From: Neobacillus bataviensis
GTDB lineage: Bacteria > Bacillota > Bacilli > Bacillales_B > DSM-18226
Reading direction: 5' to 3'
DNA length: 58,052 bases
Assembly: GCF_019969725.1 (NCBI RefSeq)
Contig: NZ_JAHXYW010000021.1
Location: forward strand, 1 to 58,052
Shown piece by piece: positions 1 through 9,138 of this stretch. The position numbers were made by a program, and so were the translations under genes. Numbering within the stretch: position 1 is the stretch's first letter; every line of letters begins with the position of its first letter. A model generated the notes under the pieces. That model saw only the letters and a list, made by a program, of their open reading frames with translations. It had not been told where the DNA came from and did not search any database.

Positions 1-120
1 TTTATGGGATGGTCTGAATTAGAAAAAAATCTGCCTCGTGATACTAAAATAATGAAAGAGTGCCTGCGTAATTACAATAATGATTTTCCAAGCTGGAAGA
101 GTGAATTCTTATTCAACTAA
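1..120 (+). CDS. C-terminal end of a hypothetical protein (5' end outside window)
   Basis: Frame 1 is open from the window edge to TAA at 118-120 (39 codons). The residues look protein-like (MGWSELEKNLPRDTKIM and onward). The last four residues and the stop (FLFN, TAA) are encoded by the left end of the first TSL repeat, so the repeat supplies the end of this reading frame. Family unknown; without the upstream part no function can be given. Confidence 0.5.
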   Translation, partial: FMGWSELEKNLPRDTKIMKECLRNYNNDFPSWKSEFLFN

Positions 121-203
121 TGGGTGCAAGAGTTGAGGATCCAGCTGCCATTTTGGTGGCTTTTTTCTTATTCAAGTAACGGAGCAGTTTAGTTGAATAA
201 GAA
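106..203 (+). repeat. TSL repeat, copy 1 (complete)
   Basis: Left arm TTCTTATTCAACTAATGGGTGCAAGAGTTGA, central hairpin GCTGCCATTTTGGTGGC followed by T6, right arm TTCAAGTAACGG...GTTTAGTTGAATAAGAA. The left arm overlaps the stop codon of the preceding frame. The central hairpin plus T-tract should act as an intrinsic terminator on the + strand. Confidence 0.88.
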
Positions 204-307
204 ATTTTAAAAATAAATTAAACGAGGGTCTTTTTTGCAGGAGATTGTTATTTCATATCAAACTTATAACATAAACGTAAGAATTATAATAAGGTGGAAT
301 GATTTGA

Positions 308-793
308 TTGAAAACATTTGAAGATGATGAAAAGACTAAGTTTGTACATATTTATTGTAATACACTTAATAATTTAATCATCATACCCTGTGGAGAGTCC
401 TCAAAATCAAAATTGAAAAGAGTACATATAGAAATTGATGCAGTTTCCAAAGTTAATTATCCATACGATGAGAATGAGTTGGAAGAAACATTATTCAGGT
501 CAATGGAGTTATGCCACTCTAAAGAACCCGATGTGGAAAGTAAACAATCCATTATCGAAAGAGAACTCGGAATCAGTGGGTATAATAAAGCAACAAAAAA
601 ATTGGTAAGAAAAAAATTGAAACGAATTCTATTTCAGTGGAATAACATAGAAGGATACTCTATTAGACCGTTATGTCGAGGCTATTTAGAGAAGCATATT
701 ATTCTATTAGGTAAAAATATAGAACAAGGTCAATTAGCAGAGGCAGTAAAAAAAACAATTAATCTGAAGCAAAAGTGGTTTTTGAATAAATGA
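308..793 (+). CDS. Hypothetical protein, possibly immunity-like
   Basis: 161 aa starting at TTG, preceded by AAGGTGG (292-298). It is soluble with no signal peptide and rich in Lys/Glu. The C-terminal part (RGYLEKHIILLGKNIEQG) faintly recalls CdiI/DUF1436-type contact-inhibition immunity proteins, but I cannot confirm this by eye. It overlaps the next small frame by ATGA at 790-793, suggesting translational coupling. It sits alone between TSL copies 1 and 2, like most genes of this accessory region. Confidence 0.6.
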   Translation: MKTFEDDEKTKFVHIYCNTLNNLIIIPCGESSKSKLKRVHIEIDAVSKVNYPYDENELEETLFRSMELCHSKEPDVESKQSIIERELGISGYNKATKKLVRKKLKRILFQWNNIEGYSIRPLCRGYLEKHIILLGKNIEQGQLAEAVKKTINLKQKWFLNK

Positions 794-906
794 TAAATCT
801 ATCGAATACTCTTGTTAAAGAAAGTATTCTTACAGAAGATTATTTTTTACCTCAATATCCTCTGGTTACAGTAAAATCAGATGGAACATTGCTGTTTCAT
901 GTTTAA
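790..906 (+). CDS. Small ORF coupled to the preceding gene
   Basis: 38 codons starting at the ATG that overlaps the upstream stop (ATGA). The peptide starts MINLSNTLVKESILTED and ends SDGTLLFHV. The overlap is typical of coupled translation, but there is no independent Shine-Dalgarno site, so it could equally be a remnant of a longer fused gene. No family recognised. Confidence 0.4.
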   Translation: MINLSNTLVKESILTEDYFLPQYPLVTVKSDGTLLFHV

Positions 907-912
907 GATAAG

Positions 913-1009
913 TTCTTATTCAAACTAACGGGTGCAAGAGTTAAAGAATGGGATCGCTGCGGCGGTCTTTTTTGCTTGTTCAGCTAACGTTGCAGTTTAG
1001 TTTAATAAG
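913..1009 (+). repeat. TSL repeat, copy 2 (complete)
   Basis: Left arm TTCAAACTAACGGGTGCAAG, central hairpin GATCGCTGCGGCGGTC followed by T6, right arm TTCAGCTAACG...GTTTAGTTTAATAAG. It lies 7 bp after the preceding small ORF. Confidence 0.88.
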
Positions 1010-1092
1010 GCTAAAAGAGAAATACATTGACAGGAATTAATAACCCAGGTTCCGAATATTTTAATTAGATGTTGGAAAAGGAGGTTACTTTC

Positions 1093-1503
1093 ATGCCTAA
1101 AAAACGTGAAGTCTGTCTATATAGCCTGGAACAACTTGCACTTATTATCAAGACAAAGTCTGGAATTGTTTACTCTAACCAAGCTGGGGGTTATTCTTGT
1201 TTACAACCTTCAGTTGAAGGTGTACTTACAATACTTGAAGATGACACAAAGGAATTATTGCAAAACCTTTCTAAATATTGTTTAAACAAAACAAAATTAA
1301 CAATTGAAGATGCAAATTTCTTAGACGAATTACTTATGTCTTACTACGGAGCGGGGAAGTTTCTGTCAATAGACAGGAAAAGACTAGATGATTCAATGGA
1401 GGCTTGGCTTAATGTAATAATTGATAATAAAACATTAGATAAAACAATTCTGAATGGATTCGATGAAGATGAAGGAGTATTAACATGGAGTAATAGTGAT
1501 TAA
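1093..1503 (+). CDS. DUF6210-like family protein
   Basis: 136 aa. ATG 1093 is chosen because AAGGAGG (1078-1084) sits 8 bp upstream; an in-frame ATG at 1069 has no such site. Soluble. The pattern of an N-terminal LEQLALIIKTKSGIVYSNQ, then GGYSC, then SMEAWLNVII near the C-terminus, matches my memory of the uncharacterised DUF6210 family in Bacillus. Function unknown. Single-gene unit between TSL copies 2 and 3. Confidence 0.7.
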   Translation: MPKKREVCLYSLEQLALIIKTKSGIVYSNQAGGYSCLQPSVEGVLTILEDDTKELLQNLSKYCLNKTKLTIEDANFLDELLMSYYGAGKFLSIDRKRLDDSMEAWLNVIIDNKTLDKTILNGFDEDEGVLTWSNSD

Positions 1504-1515
1504 GTTGGCAAACAC

Positions 1516-1606
1516 GTTAAGCTAACGGGTGCTAGAGTTTAAGAACTGGGATGTCTGCGGCGATCCCTTTTTTATTGCACTAACGAAAGCAGATTTGTTG
1601 AATAAG
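1516..1606 (+). repeat. TSL repeat, copy 3
   Basis: Left arm GTTAAGCTAACGGGTGCTAG, hairpin of GGGAT and ATCCC around TGTCTGCGGCG followed by T6, right arm CACTAACGAAAGCAG...TTGTTGAATAAG. Begins 13 bp after the DUF6210-like gene. Confidence 0.85.
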
Positions 1607-1631
1607 TATTTGCGATAAAAAGTATCCAAAC

Positions 1632-1664
1632 TAAAAAAATAACGGTAGCTAAATAGCTCCCGTT
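1632..1664 (-). terminator. Intrinsic terminator of the minus-strand membrane protein
   Basis: On the minus strand AACGG-AGCT / AGCT-CCGTT forms a stem with an ATTT loop and is followed by an ATTTTTTTAG tract. It lies about 95 bp past the stop of the minus-strand gene at 1758-2018. Confidence 0.6.
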
Positions 1665-1757
1665 TCTAATTTTGACCAACCTAAATGGTAGTCTACCTAT
1701 TTTACTTTTTACCTAAAAGGCAATAAATTTTTATGTAAATCAAATCCAGAGATTAAC

Positions 1758-2018
1758 TTAGTAATAAAAGAAAAGGAAGAATAAGATATCAATAACTAAG
1801 AAAATAATCAGTCCAATCCCTGTATAATCTTTTCCTTTGATAAAAAAATAGACACTGAGTCCAATAGTTAAAATCATTCCTGCGAGTATCACTCCAAACA
1901 AAATGGAATAATTCGTTGTCACTAATAATAATTCCATTACCACAAACTCAACGATTAAGCCTATCGATATTCCAATAGCTACTTTGCCTTTGTTTTTTTT
2001 CAATGCTTCAAGGGTCAT
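1758..2018 (-). CDS. Small three-TM membrane protein
   Basis: 86 aa. The ATG at 2018 is chosen because GGGAGGA lies 5 bp upstream on the minus strand. After a short charged N-terminus (MTLEALKKNKGK) there are three hydrophobic segments, the last ending at the extreme C-terminus (DILFFLFFYY). No known domain recognised. It is oriented opposite to the flanking TSL copies 3 and 4. Confidence 0.65.
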   Translation of the reverse strand: MTLEALKKNKGKVAIGISIGLIVEFVVMELLLVTTNYSILFGVILAGMILTIGLSVYFFIKGKDYTGIGLIIFLVIDILFFLFFYY

Positions 2019-2197
2019 AAAATCCTCCCAATACGGTATTTTGTCATATGTCAAATGGTCTTGTTAATGTATATGCAAATCAGGAAGTTCAAATCAATGC
2101 AAATTGAAATTCTTTTTGATTGCTGAGGAGGATTGTTTTGAGGCTATTTTAATTCTAAAATCCCGATTGAAACACCTCTTAAACAGTTACATCTCAA

Positions 2198-2290
2198 CTT
2201 TGTGAAGGATTACACTTAAAGTAACGGGTGCGTTTGTTTAAGAAAATGTTCGGGACCGTTAAGGTTCTTTTTTTGTTTTTTAGTTAATAA
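2198..2290 (+). repeat. TSL repeat, copy 4 (long-left type)
   Basis: Left end is the extended variant TTTGTGAAGGATTACACTT followed by AAAGTAACGGGTGC. Central hairpin GGGACCGTTAAGGTTC with T7; the right arm is reduced to TTAGTTAATAA. It is followed directly by the terminator of the minus-strand gene. Confidence 0.75.
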
Positions 2291-2315
2291 AAATAATGAT
2301 TTTAAGTATAAAGTC

Positions 2316-2362
2316 AAAAAAATAAGCCCTGGGAGGACCCAGAGCCAATCTGTAAGGCTTAT
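2316..2362 (-). terminator. Intrinsic terminator overlapping the stop codon of the DUF6241-like gene
   Basis: Minus strand: AATAAGCC ... GGCTTATT outer stem with inner CTGGGTCCTCCCAG and a T7 run. The 5' arm contains the TAA stop of the gene at 2359-2991. Confidence 0.8.
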
Positions 2363-2991
2363 TGCCAATCTCTTTTATTAATTTTTAAACCCTCGTCACC
2401 AAAGAAGTGCTCGATGTATTTCCGTTCCTCTTCAGCAGTTCTTACTTTCATTACTGGACTTTCACTTGGCTCATTAGGGTCACCTTTTAAATCCCTAATT
2501 GTCAGATAATCATCTTCGAAATTAGTGATGTCACCTTTCAACCATTTATCTAAGATCCTTGGATAAGGTTCGGATGTTTTTAGTTCAACTGCCTTGTTTT
2601 TCAAATATTGAAGGTTAGCTCGGTCAAATTGGATTCTTTTAACATCCACTGACAGTGGAATACGGTAATTTTCTTCGTCTTTAAACTCAAGCTTCTGAAG
2701 AGCCATCGTTATCATTCCGTAGTAGAAGATGTCATTATCCTTCACATTACTCTCAATTTCATAAAAGTTTTTTGCTGCTTTATCTAATTCAGCTTTGCTA
2801 ACTTCAGGAACTAGCTGCGTAGCAGTCGGTGTATCTGTTTCCTTTTTATTTACTTCAGTCTTACTAATTTTAGGTTTAGTAGGAACAGTTGTTGCCGCTT
2901 CAGTTCTATCGCTATTGTAAGAGAAAATTGCGTATGCTCCTCCGATTACTAATGCTAATCCAAGTCCTGCTACAATTAAAGTCTTTTTCAT
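2359..2991 (-). CDS. Secreted or membrane-anchored DUF6241-like protein
   Basis: 210 aa. The N-terminal hydrophobic segment (KKTLIVAGLGLALVIGGAYA) is a signal peptide or anchor, followed by a Thr/Pro/Lys-rich linker (residues ~30-65) and a globular domain (~70-205). The spacing of FYYGMITMALQKLEF, ILDKWLKGD and EEERKYIEHFF resembles DUF6241 proteins of Bacillus. No catalytic motif seen. Preceded on the minus strand by GGGGGAGCATCAATG. Confidence 0.65.
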   Translation of the reverse strand: MKKTLIVAGLGLALVIGGAYAIFSYNSDRTEAATTVPTKPKISKTEVNKKETDTPTATQLVPEVSKAELDKAAKNFYEIESNVKDNDIFYYGMITMALQKLEFKDEENYRIPLSVDVKRIQFDRANLQYLKNKAVELKTSEPYPRILDKWLKGDITNFEDDYLTIRDLKGDPNEPSESPVMKVRTAEEERKYIEHFFGDEGLKINKRDWQ

Positions 2992-3218
2992 TGATGCTCC
3001 CCCATAAATTTATTCAACTTTCTGTGGAAAGTTATTTTTTAATTTTACCATATCTTTCCTCCACAGTACCATCCTGTAAATCCAGAAATGGTTATGAACT
3101 TAATTAATGTTCCTGTCTCAATGCTCCGATTTATTTATTCAACTAACTTGGAAGGATAGTTGAAGACTGGCGTTGAATTTACAAATTATACAAAAAATAA
3201 CAGGAGTGGGGTTATAGG

Positions 3219-3380
3219 GTGGAATGGCTATTGATGTATGTGAGCAGTGCTTTAGCAAACATAGATAAATTAGCAGTAATTTTTTTAGCTTTTATGTCTA
3301 TATGGTTCCTAATAAGATTAAGTCAGATAGTACTACTTTTAAAAGATATTAAAGAAGAGTTAAAAAAGAAAAGCATTTGA
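3219..3380 (+). CDS. Small single-TM membrane protein
   Basis: 53 codons from GTG 3219 to TGA, starting MEWLLMYVSSALANIDK, with one central hydrophobic segment (LAVIFLAFMSIWFLI) and a Lys/Glu-rich tail (KDIKEELKKKSI). CAGGAGTGGGG lies 8-10 bp upstream. It resembles, in design only, the 54-aa protein at 14060. It is followed 17 bp later by TSL copy 5. Confidence 0.55.
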   Translation: MEWLLMYVSSALANIDKLAVIFLAFMSIWFLIRLSQIVLLLKDIKEELKKKSI

Positions 3381-3397
3381 AAATGAACTGATAATTG

Positions 3398-3490
3398 TTT
3401 CTTGTTCAACTAACCGGTGCAAGAGTTACAGACCAAACTGTCATTTTGGCAGCTTTTCTTATTGCACTAAGGGCAGGTAGTTTCGGATAG
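3398..3490 (+). repeat. TSL repeat, copy 5
   Basis: Left arm CTTGTTCAACTAACCGGTGCAA, central hairpin CTGTCATTTTGGCAG with TTTT, right arm CACTAAGGGCAGGTAGTTTCGGATAG (diverged). Confidence 0.85.
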
Positions 3491-3547
3491 AAAATGTTTA
3501 GTTATAAAGAAAATAGTAGATTTTTTAACTCCTATGAGGTGAAGATG

Positions 3548-3586
3548 ATGGCTATAAAACTAGGAGAAATAAATCTGTTACAATGA
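3548..3586 (+). other. Possible 12-codon leader peptide overlapping the yhhN-like start
   Basis: GAGGTGAAG followed by ATG GCT ATA AAA ... CAA TGA. Its TGA overlaps the ATG at 3583 (CAATGAGG). It may be a translationally coupled leader or a gene remnant; support is only the Shine-Dalgarno site and the overlap. Confidence 0.3.
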
Positions 3587-4254
3587 GGTGTATATTGAAA
3601 ACTTTTCGATTACCCATTTTCATTTTACTTATGAGCCTTATATACATATTTGCCATTCCCAGCAAGCCAGAAGCAATCAAAATGCTATTTAAATTAATTC
3701 CAATGTGGCTAATTCTTTTCTATGCTTATAAACAAATACCTGATAAAAAATCACGCCCTCATTGGATTATATGGTGCGGATTATTTATCTGTATGCTAGG
3801 TGATGGGCTAATTAGATGGTTCGTTATCGGCTTAACAGCCTTCCTAATGGGTCATCTGTTTTATACAGCAGGGTTTTCCCGTTATTGGCGTTTTACAAAG
3901 CTTTCACTTCTTATGATTCTACCTATTGGATTATACGGCTTTGTTATCGGATATCACGTAATCGCTGCATTGCTTCGGAATCATAACGATACCTTAGTAG
4001 TTCCCGTACTTATGTATATTGTCATTATATCCCTGATGAGTTGGACTGGATTTTTGTCCCATAATATATGGGCAATAATAGGAAGTATTTTATTTGTCCT
4101 CTCAGACTCAATTCTGTCATGGAATATGTTTGTTTCAGAGATTCCCCATTCTGATATCCTGATTATGACAACCTATTATACAGCGCAATTTTTAATTGCA
4201 CACAGCTTGCGTTTCTTTCCTGGTTTTGTCAGCTATTCTTCGGATAAAAAATAG
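3583..4254 (+). CDS. YhhN family membrane protein (lysoplasmalogenase-like)
   Basis: 223 aa with about eight hydrophobic helices. The segment LGDGLIRWFVIGLTAFLMGH carries the conserved (L)GD...G...F..GH pattern of YhhN/TMEM86 proteins, whose characterised members cleave the vinyl-ether bond of lysoplasmalogens. Substrate here is unknown. Two starts are possible: ATG 3583, coupled to a leader stop by ATGA, or TTG 3595 (MKTFRLPIF), which has GAGGTG 4 bp upstream. A bidirectional terminator follows. Confidence 0.85.
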   Translation: MRCILKTFRLPIFILLMSLIYIFAIPSKPEAIKMLFKLIPMWLILFYAYKQIPDKKSRPHWIIWCGLFICMLGDGLIRWFVIGLTAFLMGHLFYTAGFSRYWRFTKLSLLMILPIGLYGFVIGYHVIAALLRNHNDTLVVPVLMYIVIISLMSWTGFLSHNIWAIIGSILFVLSDSILSWNMFVSEIPHSDILIMTTYYTAQFLIAHSLRFFPGFVSYSSDKK

Positions 4255-4279
4255 GCGAAGACTTTTGTCTCGCCTTTTT
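4252..4279. terminator. Bidirectional terminator between yhhN-like gene and yceI
   Basis: GGCGAAGAC TTTT GTCTCGCC with TTTTT on the + side and TATTTTTTAT on the - side. It serves two convergent genes. Confidence 0.85.
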
Positions 4280-4304
4280 GTATTTTATAATGGGGTTAAA
4301 TTTA

Positions 4305-4832
4305 TTATTCTTTTAATGCTTCAATTTGGATGAAAATAGTAATTTTATCTCCTATTAGAAAACCAAATGGATTTATAGTTGAATTTAAAGATAAACCGTA
4401 ATCGTTTCTATAAATTTGTCCCTTACTACTAAATATCACCTTTTCATTTTCACAAGAATTCTTTCCTGATTTATTAATAGAAATATTGAAAGTTTCAAAA
4501 CGTGAAAGTCCTCGAACAGTTAATAAACCATAAATATCATACTTATCTGTATCCTTTTTCACAATATTTTTTGATTTAAATGTGATTGTAGGAAATTGCT
4601 CATAATCAAATAAATTCGTCCTAAGGTGAGCATCTAGAATAGCATTATGAGTTTTAATACTAGACACATCTATATTGAAATGAATATTTGCTGTTGTTAA
4701 ATCAACTAGGTCAGCCTCAATTGAAGCATTAAATTTACGAAATGCTCCGTAAACCGTAGAAACGATCATTTTGTTTACTGAAAAATTAACATTACTATTG
4801 GCGGGGTTAACGTTCCAATTTGCTTTTGTCAT
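4305..4832 (-). CDS. YceI family protein
   Basis: 175 aa, a full-length YceI domain: NWNVNPANSNVNFSVNKM at the start, then the AHLRTNLFDYEQFPTITFKS signature and a closing GDKITIFIQIEA strand. YceI proteins are lipocalin-like beta-barrels that bind isoprenoid or amide lipids. No signal peptide is visible, so a cytoplasmic form, as in many Firmicutes. It is convergent with the yhhN-like gene and unrelated to the hut genes beside it. Confidence 0.9.
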   Translation of the reverse strand: MTKANWNVNPANSNVNFSVNKMIVSTVYGAFRKFNASIEADLVDLTTANIHFNIDVSSIKTHNAILDAHLRTNLFDYEQFPTITFKSKNIVKKDTDKYDIYGLLTVRGLSRFETFNISINKSGKNSCENEKVIFSSKGQIYRNDYGLSLNSTINPFGFLIGDKITIFIQIEALKE

Positions 4833-5154
4833 TTTATTCCTCTAATTTCATCTGAGAATTGATAAAAATAAATAAAACATGGTAATAATTACAAGAATAT
4901 CATATCCCATTTTGATGTGCATTACTTTAATTCGAAGGAGTAATATTCTCATTGAATTAATTAGTAGTTTAGAGAAATTCAACAAGTAGACCAACAACAA
5001 TTTCTCCGATCAAAAATCTACCACAATCTGGCGAAGAAGAAATTAGGAAAACTCCACAAATATTTATTGACCTAAAGATAGGAATATGTTTAAAATAGAA
5101 ATCAGTTATTAGTCAATTATTAGTCAATTTAGAAAATTAAAAAGAGGTAACTGC
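4833..5154. other. Intergenic region with hut promoter
   Basis: 322 bp between divergent yceI and hutP. The only feature I can support is a promoter-like pair just upstream of hutP (see 5067-5096). The rest is AT-rich with no repeat or ORF. Confidence 0.5.
5067..5096 (+). promoter_or_regulatory. Candidate sigma-A promoter of the hut cluster
   Basis: TTGACC, 18 bp spacer, TAAAAT, about 58 bp upstream of hutP. Matches 5/6 at -35 and 5/6 at -10. No cre box recognised here by eye. Confidence 0.45.
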
Positions 5155-5601
5155 ATGGCGAAGGGATTCGACAGAAAAATTGGTCAGCAGGCAATCATGT
5201 ACGCGTTTGCAGAAGAAGAGGAAGAAGCTTTAGTAAGTAAGTTTACGCAAATGAATTGGCGCTATGGAAAAGGAAAGGTTGGATCAATGGAGCTGCAGAA
5301 AATCGTAGCAGCCATTGAAACATCAGCGAAAAGACAAGAAATAGTCAACCCTGAACTTTATCGTGAAATGCATGCATTGTATCATGCGATTATTGAAGCG
5401 ATGCACGGTGTAACACGTGGTCAAGTTGAGCTTGGCGGAATGCTTAGAACAGCAGGGCTTCGGTTTGCGATTCTTCGAGGCCATCCGTTTGAAAACAAGG
5501 CAGAAGGCGAATGGATTGCCGTTGCAGTGTATGGAACAATTGGAGCACCGGTTCGCGGGTTTGAGCATGAAGCGGTTGGATTAGGTATTAACCACATTTA
5601 A
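5155..5601 (+). CDS. hutP: HutP, histidine-dependent RNA-binding antiterminator
   Basis: 148 aa, the normal HutP length. HutP forms a hexamer that, with L-histidine and Mg2+, binds UAG-type triplets in the hut mRNA and prevents termination ahead of hutH. The conserved C-terminal section (EGEWIAVAVYGTIGAPVRG, then HEAVGLGINHI) is clear. AAAGAGGTAACTGC precedes the ATG. The terminator it would control follows within 35 bp of its stop, as in B. subtilis. Confidence 0.95.
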   Translation: MAKGFDRKIGQQAIMYAFAEEEEEALVSKFTQMNWRYGKGKVGSMELQKIVAAIETSAKRQEIVNPELYREMHALYHAIIEAMHGVTRGQVELGGMLRTAGLRFAILRGHPFENKAEGEWIAVAVYGTIGAPVRGFEHEAVGLGINHI

Positions 5602-5606
5602 ATAAT

Positions 5607-5682
5607 AACAAGCCTATAGTTATTAGTTAAACAGGGGGCTGTATTGACGACGGGATACGTCTGTCAATACGGCCCCCTTTTT
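5607..5682 (+). promoter_or_regulatory. HutP-type antitermination site: NAG repeats plus terminator
   Basis: Between hutP and hutH, AACAAGCCTATAGTTATTAG contains spaced NAG triplets (AAG, TAG, TAG, then CAG). It is followed by a strong hairpin GGGGGC-GTATTGAC ... GTCAATAC-GGCCCCC (5634-5677) with T5. This is the arrangement HutP acts on: terminator read-through only when histidine is available. Binding itself is inferred from the family. Confidence 0.85.
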
Positions 5683-5713
5683 GGTTTTTAAAAAATGATA
5701 AGGGGTGTAAGAA

Positions 5714-7252
5714 ATGGTTGTATTAACAGGTCAGACTTTAAAGATTGAAGAAGCAAAAGAGGTTTTATATAATGATGCGTTTGTTAAGGCTTCAGCGGAA
5801 AGTTGGAGCAATGTGGAAAAAAGCAGGGAAGCTGTTGAAAAGATCGTAAAGCAAAAGAAAGTCATCTACGGTATTACAACTGGGTTTGGAAAGTTTAGTG
5901 ATGTATTGATTGATGCTGAAGATGCCGAGCAGTTGCAGTGGAATTTGATTCACTCTCATGCATGCGGGGTAGGAGAACCGTTCCCTGAAGTAGTTTCACG
6001 AGCCATGCTTCTGCTCCGTGCTAACGCATTATTAAAAGGTTTTTCTGGAGTGCGTCCCGTTGTCATTGAACGCTTGCTTGAGCTTTTAAATGCACATATA
6101 CATCCGGTCATTCCGCAGCAAGGTTCACTTGGAGCGAGTGGGGATTTAGCACCACTGTCCCATTTGGCTCTAGTGCTAATGGGTGAGGGTGAAGTGTTTT
6201 ATAAAGGGGAACAAATGAAGGCCGTCACAGCTTTGTCGAAAGAAGGTATCGTTCCACTGACATTGCAAGCAAAGGAAGGCTTAGCGTTAATTAACGGTAC
6301 CCAAGCTATGACGGCAATGGGGCTAGTCAATTACATTGAAGCCGAGCAGCTTGCACTTCAAACGGAAGCGATCGCATCATTGACATTAGAAGGATCACGT
6401 GGCATTAAGGATGCTTTTGATGCTGATGTTCATCTTTCACGTGGGTATCGTCAACAGTCTGAAGTCGCGGAACGTATTCGGCGAATGATTAGTGACAGCC
6501 AGCTTGTCACTACGCAAGGAGAACTTCGGGTACAGGATGCATACTCTCTTCGCTGCATCCCACAAGTACACGGCGCATCATGGCAGGCACTTGATTATGT
6601 AAAAGAGAAACTTGAAATTGAAATGAACGCAGCAACCGATAATCCGCTTATTTTCGATGATGGTGAAAAGGTTATTTCGGGAGGGAACTTTCACGGCCAG
6701 CCGATCGCATTTGCAATGGACTTCCTTAAAATTGCCATGGCGGAGTTTGCGAATATTTCAGAACGCCGAATTGAGCGTCTCGTCAATCCGCAGCTAAATG
6801 ATTTACCGCCGTTTTTAAGCCCAGAGCCGGGTTTGCAGTCGGGAGCGATGATTATGCAATATGTGGCAGCTGCACTTGTATCAGAAAACAAAACATTGGC
6901 GCACCCGGCAAGTGTGGATTCCATCCCATCTTCAGCGAACCAGGAAGATCATGTAAGCATGGGGACAATTGGATCCCGCCATGCTCATCAAATCATTCAA
7001 AACGTCCGCTGTGTATTGGCAATTGAACTTATTTGCGCCTTGCAAGCAGTGGAATATCGTGGAAAAGATAAGATGGCTTCATTTACAAATGCTTTTTATA
7101 CGGAAGCGAGAAAGCTTATCCCAAGCATTACGCAAGATCGTGTGTTCTCAAAGGATATTGAGGCAGCAGCAAGCTGGTTATATCAAATCGACTGGAAATC
7201 ATTTGTAGAAGAAAACTTACATGTTAGAAAAGAGGAAATTTCCAAACAGTAA
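5714..7252 (+). CDS. hutH: Histidine ammonia-lyase
   Basis: 512 aa, full length. First step of histidine catabolism: L-histidine to urocanate plus ammonia, in the cytoplasm. The Ala-Ser-Gly triad that cyclises to the MIO electrophile is in [15 protein letters not shown] (about residues 136-150), with YGITTGFG near the N-terminus and the family region [15 protein letters not shown]. Preceded by AAGGGGTG. Lies downstream of the HutP-controlled terminator. In B. subtilis hutU follows directly; here about 2.2 kb with three other genes is in between. Confidence 0.97.
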   Translation: MVVLTGQTLKIEEAKEVLYNDAFVKASAESWSNVEKSREAVEKIVKQKKVIYGITTGFGKFSDVLIDAEDAEQLQWNLIHSHACGVGEPFPEVVSRAMLLLRANALLKGFSGVRPVVIERLLELLNAHIHPVIPQQGSLGASGDLAPLSHLALVLMGEGEVFYKGEQMKAVTALSKEGIVPLTLQAKEGLALINGTQAMTAMGLVNYIEAEQLALQTEAIASLTLEGSRGIKDAFDADVHLSRGYRQQSEVAERIRRMISDSQLVTTQGELRVQDAYSLRCIPQVHGASWQALDYVKEKLEIEMNAATDNPLIFDDGEKVISGGNFHGQPIAFAMDFLKIAMAEFANISERRIERLVNPQLNDLPPFLSPEPGLQSGAMIMQYVAAALVSENKTLAHPASVDSIPSSANQEDHVSMGTIGSRHAHQIIQNVRCVLAIELICALQAVEYRGKDKMASFTNAFYTEARKLIPSITQDRVFSKDIEAAASWLYQIDWKSFVEENLHVRKEEISKQ

Positions 7253-7362
7253 TCAAGGTGATGGAGTTGTTTTTAACCCAACATCTTTCAAAATCATCCC
7301 TATTTCGGAAATGGGAGGAATAGTTATAGTGGTTACTATGCTCGCCTCTTGTTCAAATCTTT

Positions 7363-7403
7363 AACGTCATTCCGGAGCATTGTTTGCTCCGGTGACGATT
7401 TTC
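7363..7403 (+). terminator. Intrinsic terminator after hutH
   Basis: CGTCA-CCGGAGC ... GCTCCGG-TGACG hairpin followed by ATTTTC. It separates hutP-hutH from the downstream genes, so hutU likely needs its own promoter or read-through. Confidence 0.75.
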
Positions 7404-7490
7404 TTACTGAATCTTACTGAACTTATACGATCTAAAGGGTCAAATTATTTTTATTTCGGAAATTCCAAGCTTCGGAGAAAGGGATAACAG

Positions 7491-7673
7491 ATGTTTTTAA
7501 AAGAGTTGACAAAAAAAGAATATATTACAATTACTTACTATGAGAATAGTTCATTACTAACATGCAATGGCCGTGTATGTCTAATTGATATACAGAAACA
7601 AGCACTTTTATTAAAAGACAGACAGCAAAAAAATCTTTCCATCCGTTTATCCGATATTAGAAAAATTCATTAA
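7491..7673 (+). CDS. Small YolD-like protein
   Basis: 60 aa with GGAGAAAGGG upstream. The C-terminal half (NGRVCLIDIQKQALLLKD then IRLSDIRKIH) has the beta-strand pattern of small YolD-like/SH3-like domains ending in a D-I-x-x-I motif. Function unknown. Placed between hutH and glutamate dehydrogenase, co-directional. Confidence 0.6.
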   Translation: MFLKELTKKEYITITYYENSSLLTCNGRVCLIDIQKQALLLKDRQQKNLSIRLSDIRKIH

Positions 7674-7746
7674 ATATAGCCTTTTTTTGCGTTAAATAAT
7701 ACATTGGTACATTTAATTCAAACAACTTATATTAGAGGTGCATCGA

Positions 7747-9045
7747 ATGAAAGTGGCAGTTGATATAAATAGCGCACGAGTTCAAAAACAAGATGGCTCG
7801 CACAATGACTCATTGGATTTATTAAGTTCCACTCAATCTATTATAAAAATGGCGGTTAGAAAATTAGGCTATAGCGAGGAAATGTATGAGTTATTAAAAG
7901 AACCGCTTAGAATCCTCACGGTACGTATCCCCGTCCGAATGGATGACGGTTCCACTAAAATTTTTATTGGATACCGTTCTCAACATAACGACGCTGTTGG
8001 TCCTACAAAAGGGGGAATACGTTTTCATCCGGAGGTAAGTGAAGAGGAAGTAAAAGCGTTGTCCATGTGGATGAGTTTAAAATGCGGTATTGTTGATCTT
8101 CCATACGGCGGTGGAAAAGGGGGAATTATATGTGACCCTCGCAGCATGTCATTTCTTGAATTAGAACGTTTAAGTCGAGGATATGTGCGTGCTATCAGCC
8201 AAATTGTCGGGCCAACGAAAGATATTCCTGCACCAGATGTCTATACAAACCCGCAAATTATGGCATGGATGATGGATGAGTATAGCCGAATTCAAGAATT
8301 TGATTCGCCAGGATTTATTACAGGAAAACCGATTGTACTTGGAGGTTCTCAAGGACGTGAAACGGCAACGGCTGCCGGAGTGACGATTTGCATCGAGGAG
8401 GCAGCAAAACGAAGAGGGATTCCAATTAAGGGGTCACGCATTATTATCCAAGGGTTTGGGAATGCAGGAAGTTATCTTGCAAAATTTATGAAAGATGCAG
8501 GAGCAAAAGTGATTGGCATTTCGGATGCATATGGTGCACTTTATGATCCGGAAGGGCTTGATATTGATTATCTACTTGATCGCCGCGATAGTTTTGGTAC
8601 CGTAACAAATTTATTTACAAACGTTATTACGAATCAGGAGTTACTTGAAAAAGAATGTGAAATTCTTGTTCCTGCGGCGATTTCTAATCAAATTACACGA
8701 GAGAATGCAAATAAGATTAAGGCTGATATTATTGTTGAGGCCGCAAATGGACCAACAACACTTGAAGCAACACATATATTAACAAATCGTAACGTATTAC
8801 TTGTACCGGACGTCCTTGCAAGCTCTGGCGGTGTAACTGTTTCCTATTTTGAATGGGTACAAAACAACCAAGGTTTTTATTGGTCTGAAGAAGAAGTAGC
8901 TCAAAGGTTACGTGATAAAATTGTCGATTCCTTTGAAAGGGTTTTCTCCACGGCCCAACGATACCAAGTAGATATGCGCTTGGCTGCATATATGGTTGGA
9001 ATAAGAAAAATGGCAGAAGCATCCCATTTTCGCGGCTGGGTTTAA
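7747..9045 (+). CDS. NAD-type glutamate dehydrogenase (RocG/GudB family)
   Basis: 432 aa. ATG 7747 is preferred over GTG 7738 because GAGGTG (7735-7740) is the ribosome site. Oxidatively deaminates glutamate to 2-oxoglutarate. Family features: [14 protein letters not shown] and the catalytic lysine region [10 protein letters not shown], a Rossmann motif GFGNAGS, and C-terminal [17 protein letters not shown]. In this cluster it would consume the glutamate made from histidine breakdown, completing entry into the TCA cycle. gudB and rocG cannot be told apart by eye. Confidence 0.92.
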   Translation: MKVAVDINSARVQKQDGSHNDSLDLLSSTQSIIKMAVRKLGYSEEMYELLKEPLRILTVRIPVRMDDGSTKIFIGYRSQHNDAVGPTKGGIRFHPEVSEEEVKALSMWMSLKCGIVDLPYGGGKGGIICDPRSMSFLELERLSRGYVRAISQIVGPTKDIPAPDVYTNPQIMAWMMDEYSRIQEFDSPGFITGKPIVLGGSQGRETATAAGVTICIEEAAKRRGIPIKGSRIIIQGFGNAGSYLAKFMKDAGAKVIGISDAYGALYDPEGLDIDYLLDRRDSFGTVTNLFTNVITNQELLEKECEILVPAAISNQITRENANKIKADIIVEAANGPTTLEATHILTNRNVLLVPDVLASSGGVTVSYFEWVQNNQGFYWSEEEVAQRLRDKIVDSFERVFSTAQRYQVDMRLAAYMVGIRKMAEASHFRGWV

Positions 9046-9138
9046 ATCTATTATCTATTATTTAATAACCGAATACCCGGTTGATAAAATATAACAAATA
9101 CCTAGCAATATATAAGAATCTTAATTGGAGGAGATTTT

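Noticed and set aside
2889..3107. 72-codon + strand frame opposite the DUF6241-like gene
   Set aside because: Shadow of the minus-strand gene's 5' end and upstream region; Leu-rich artefact.
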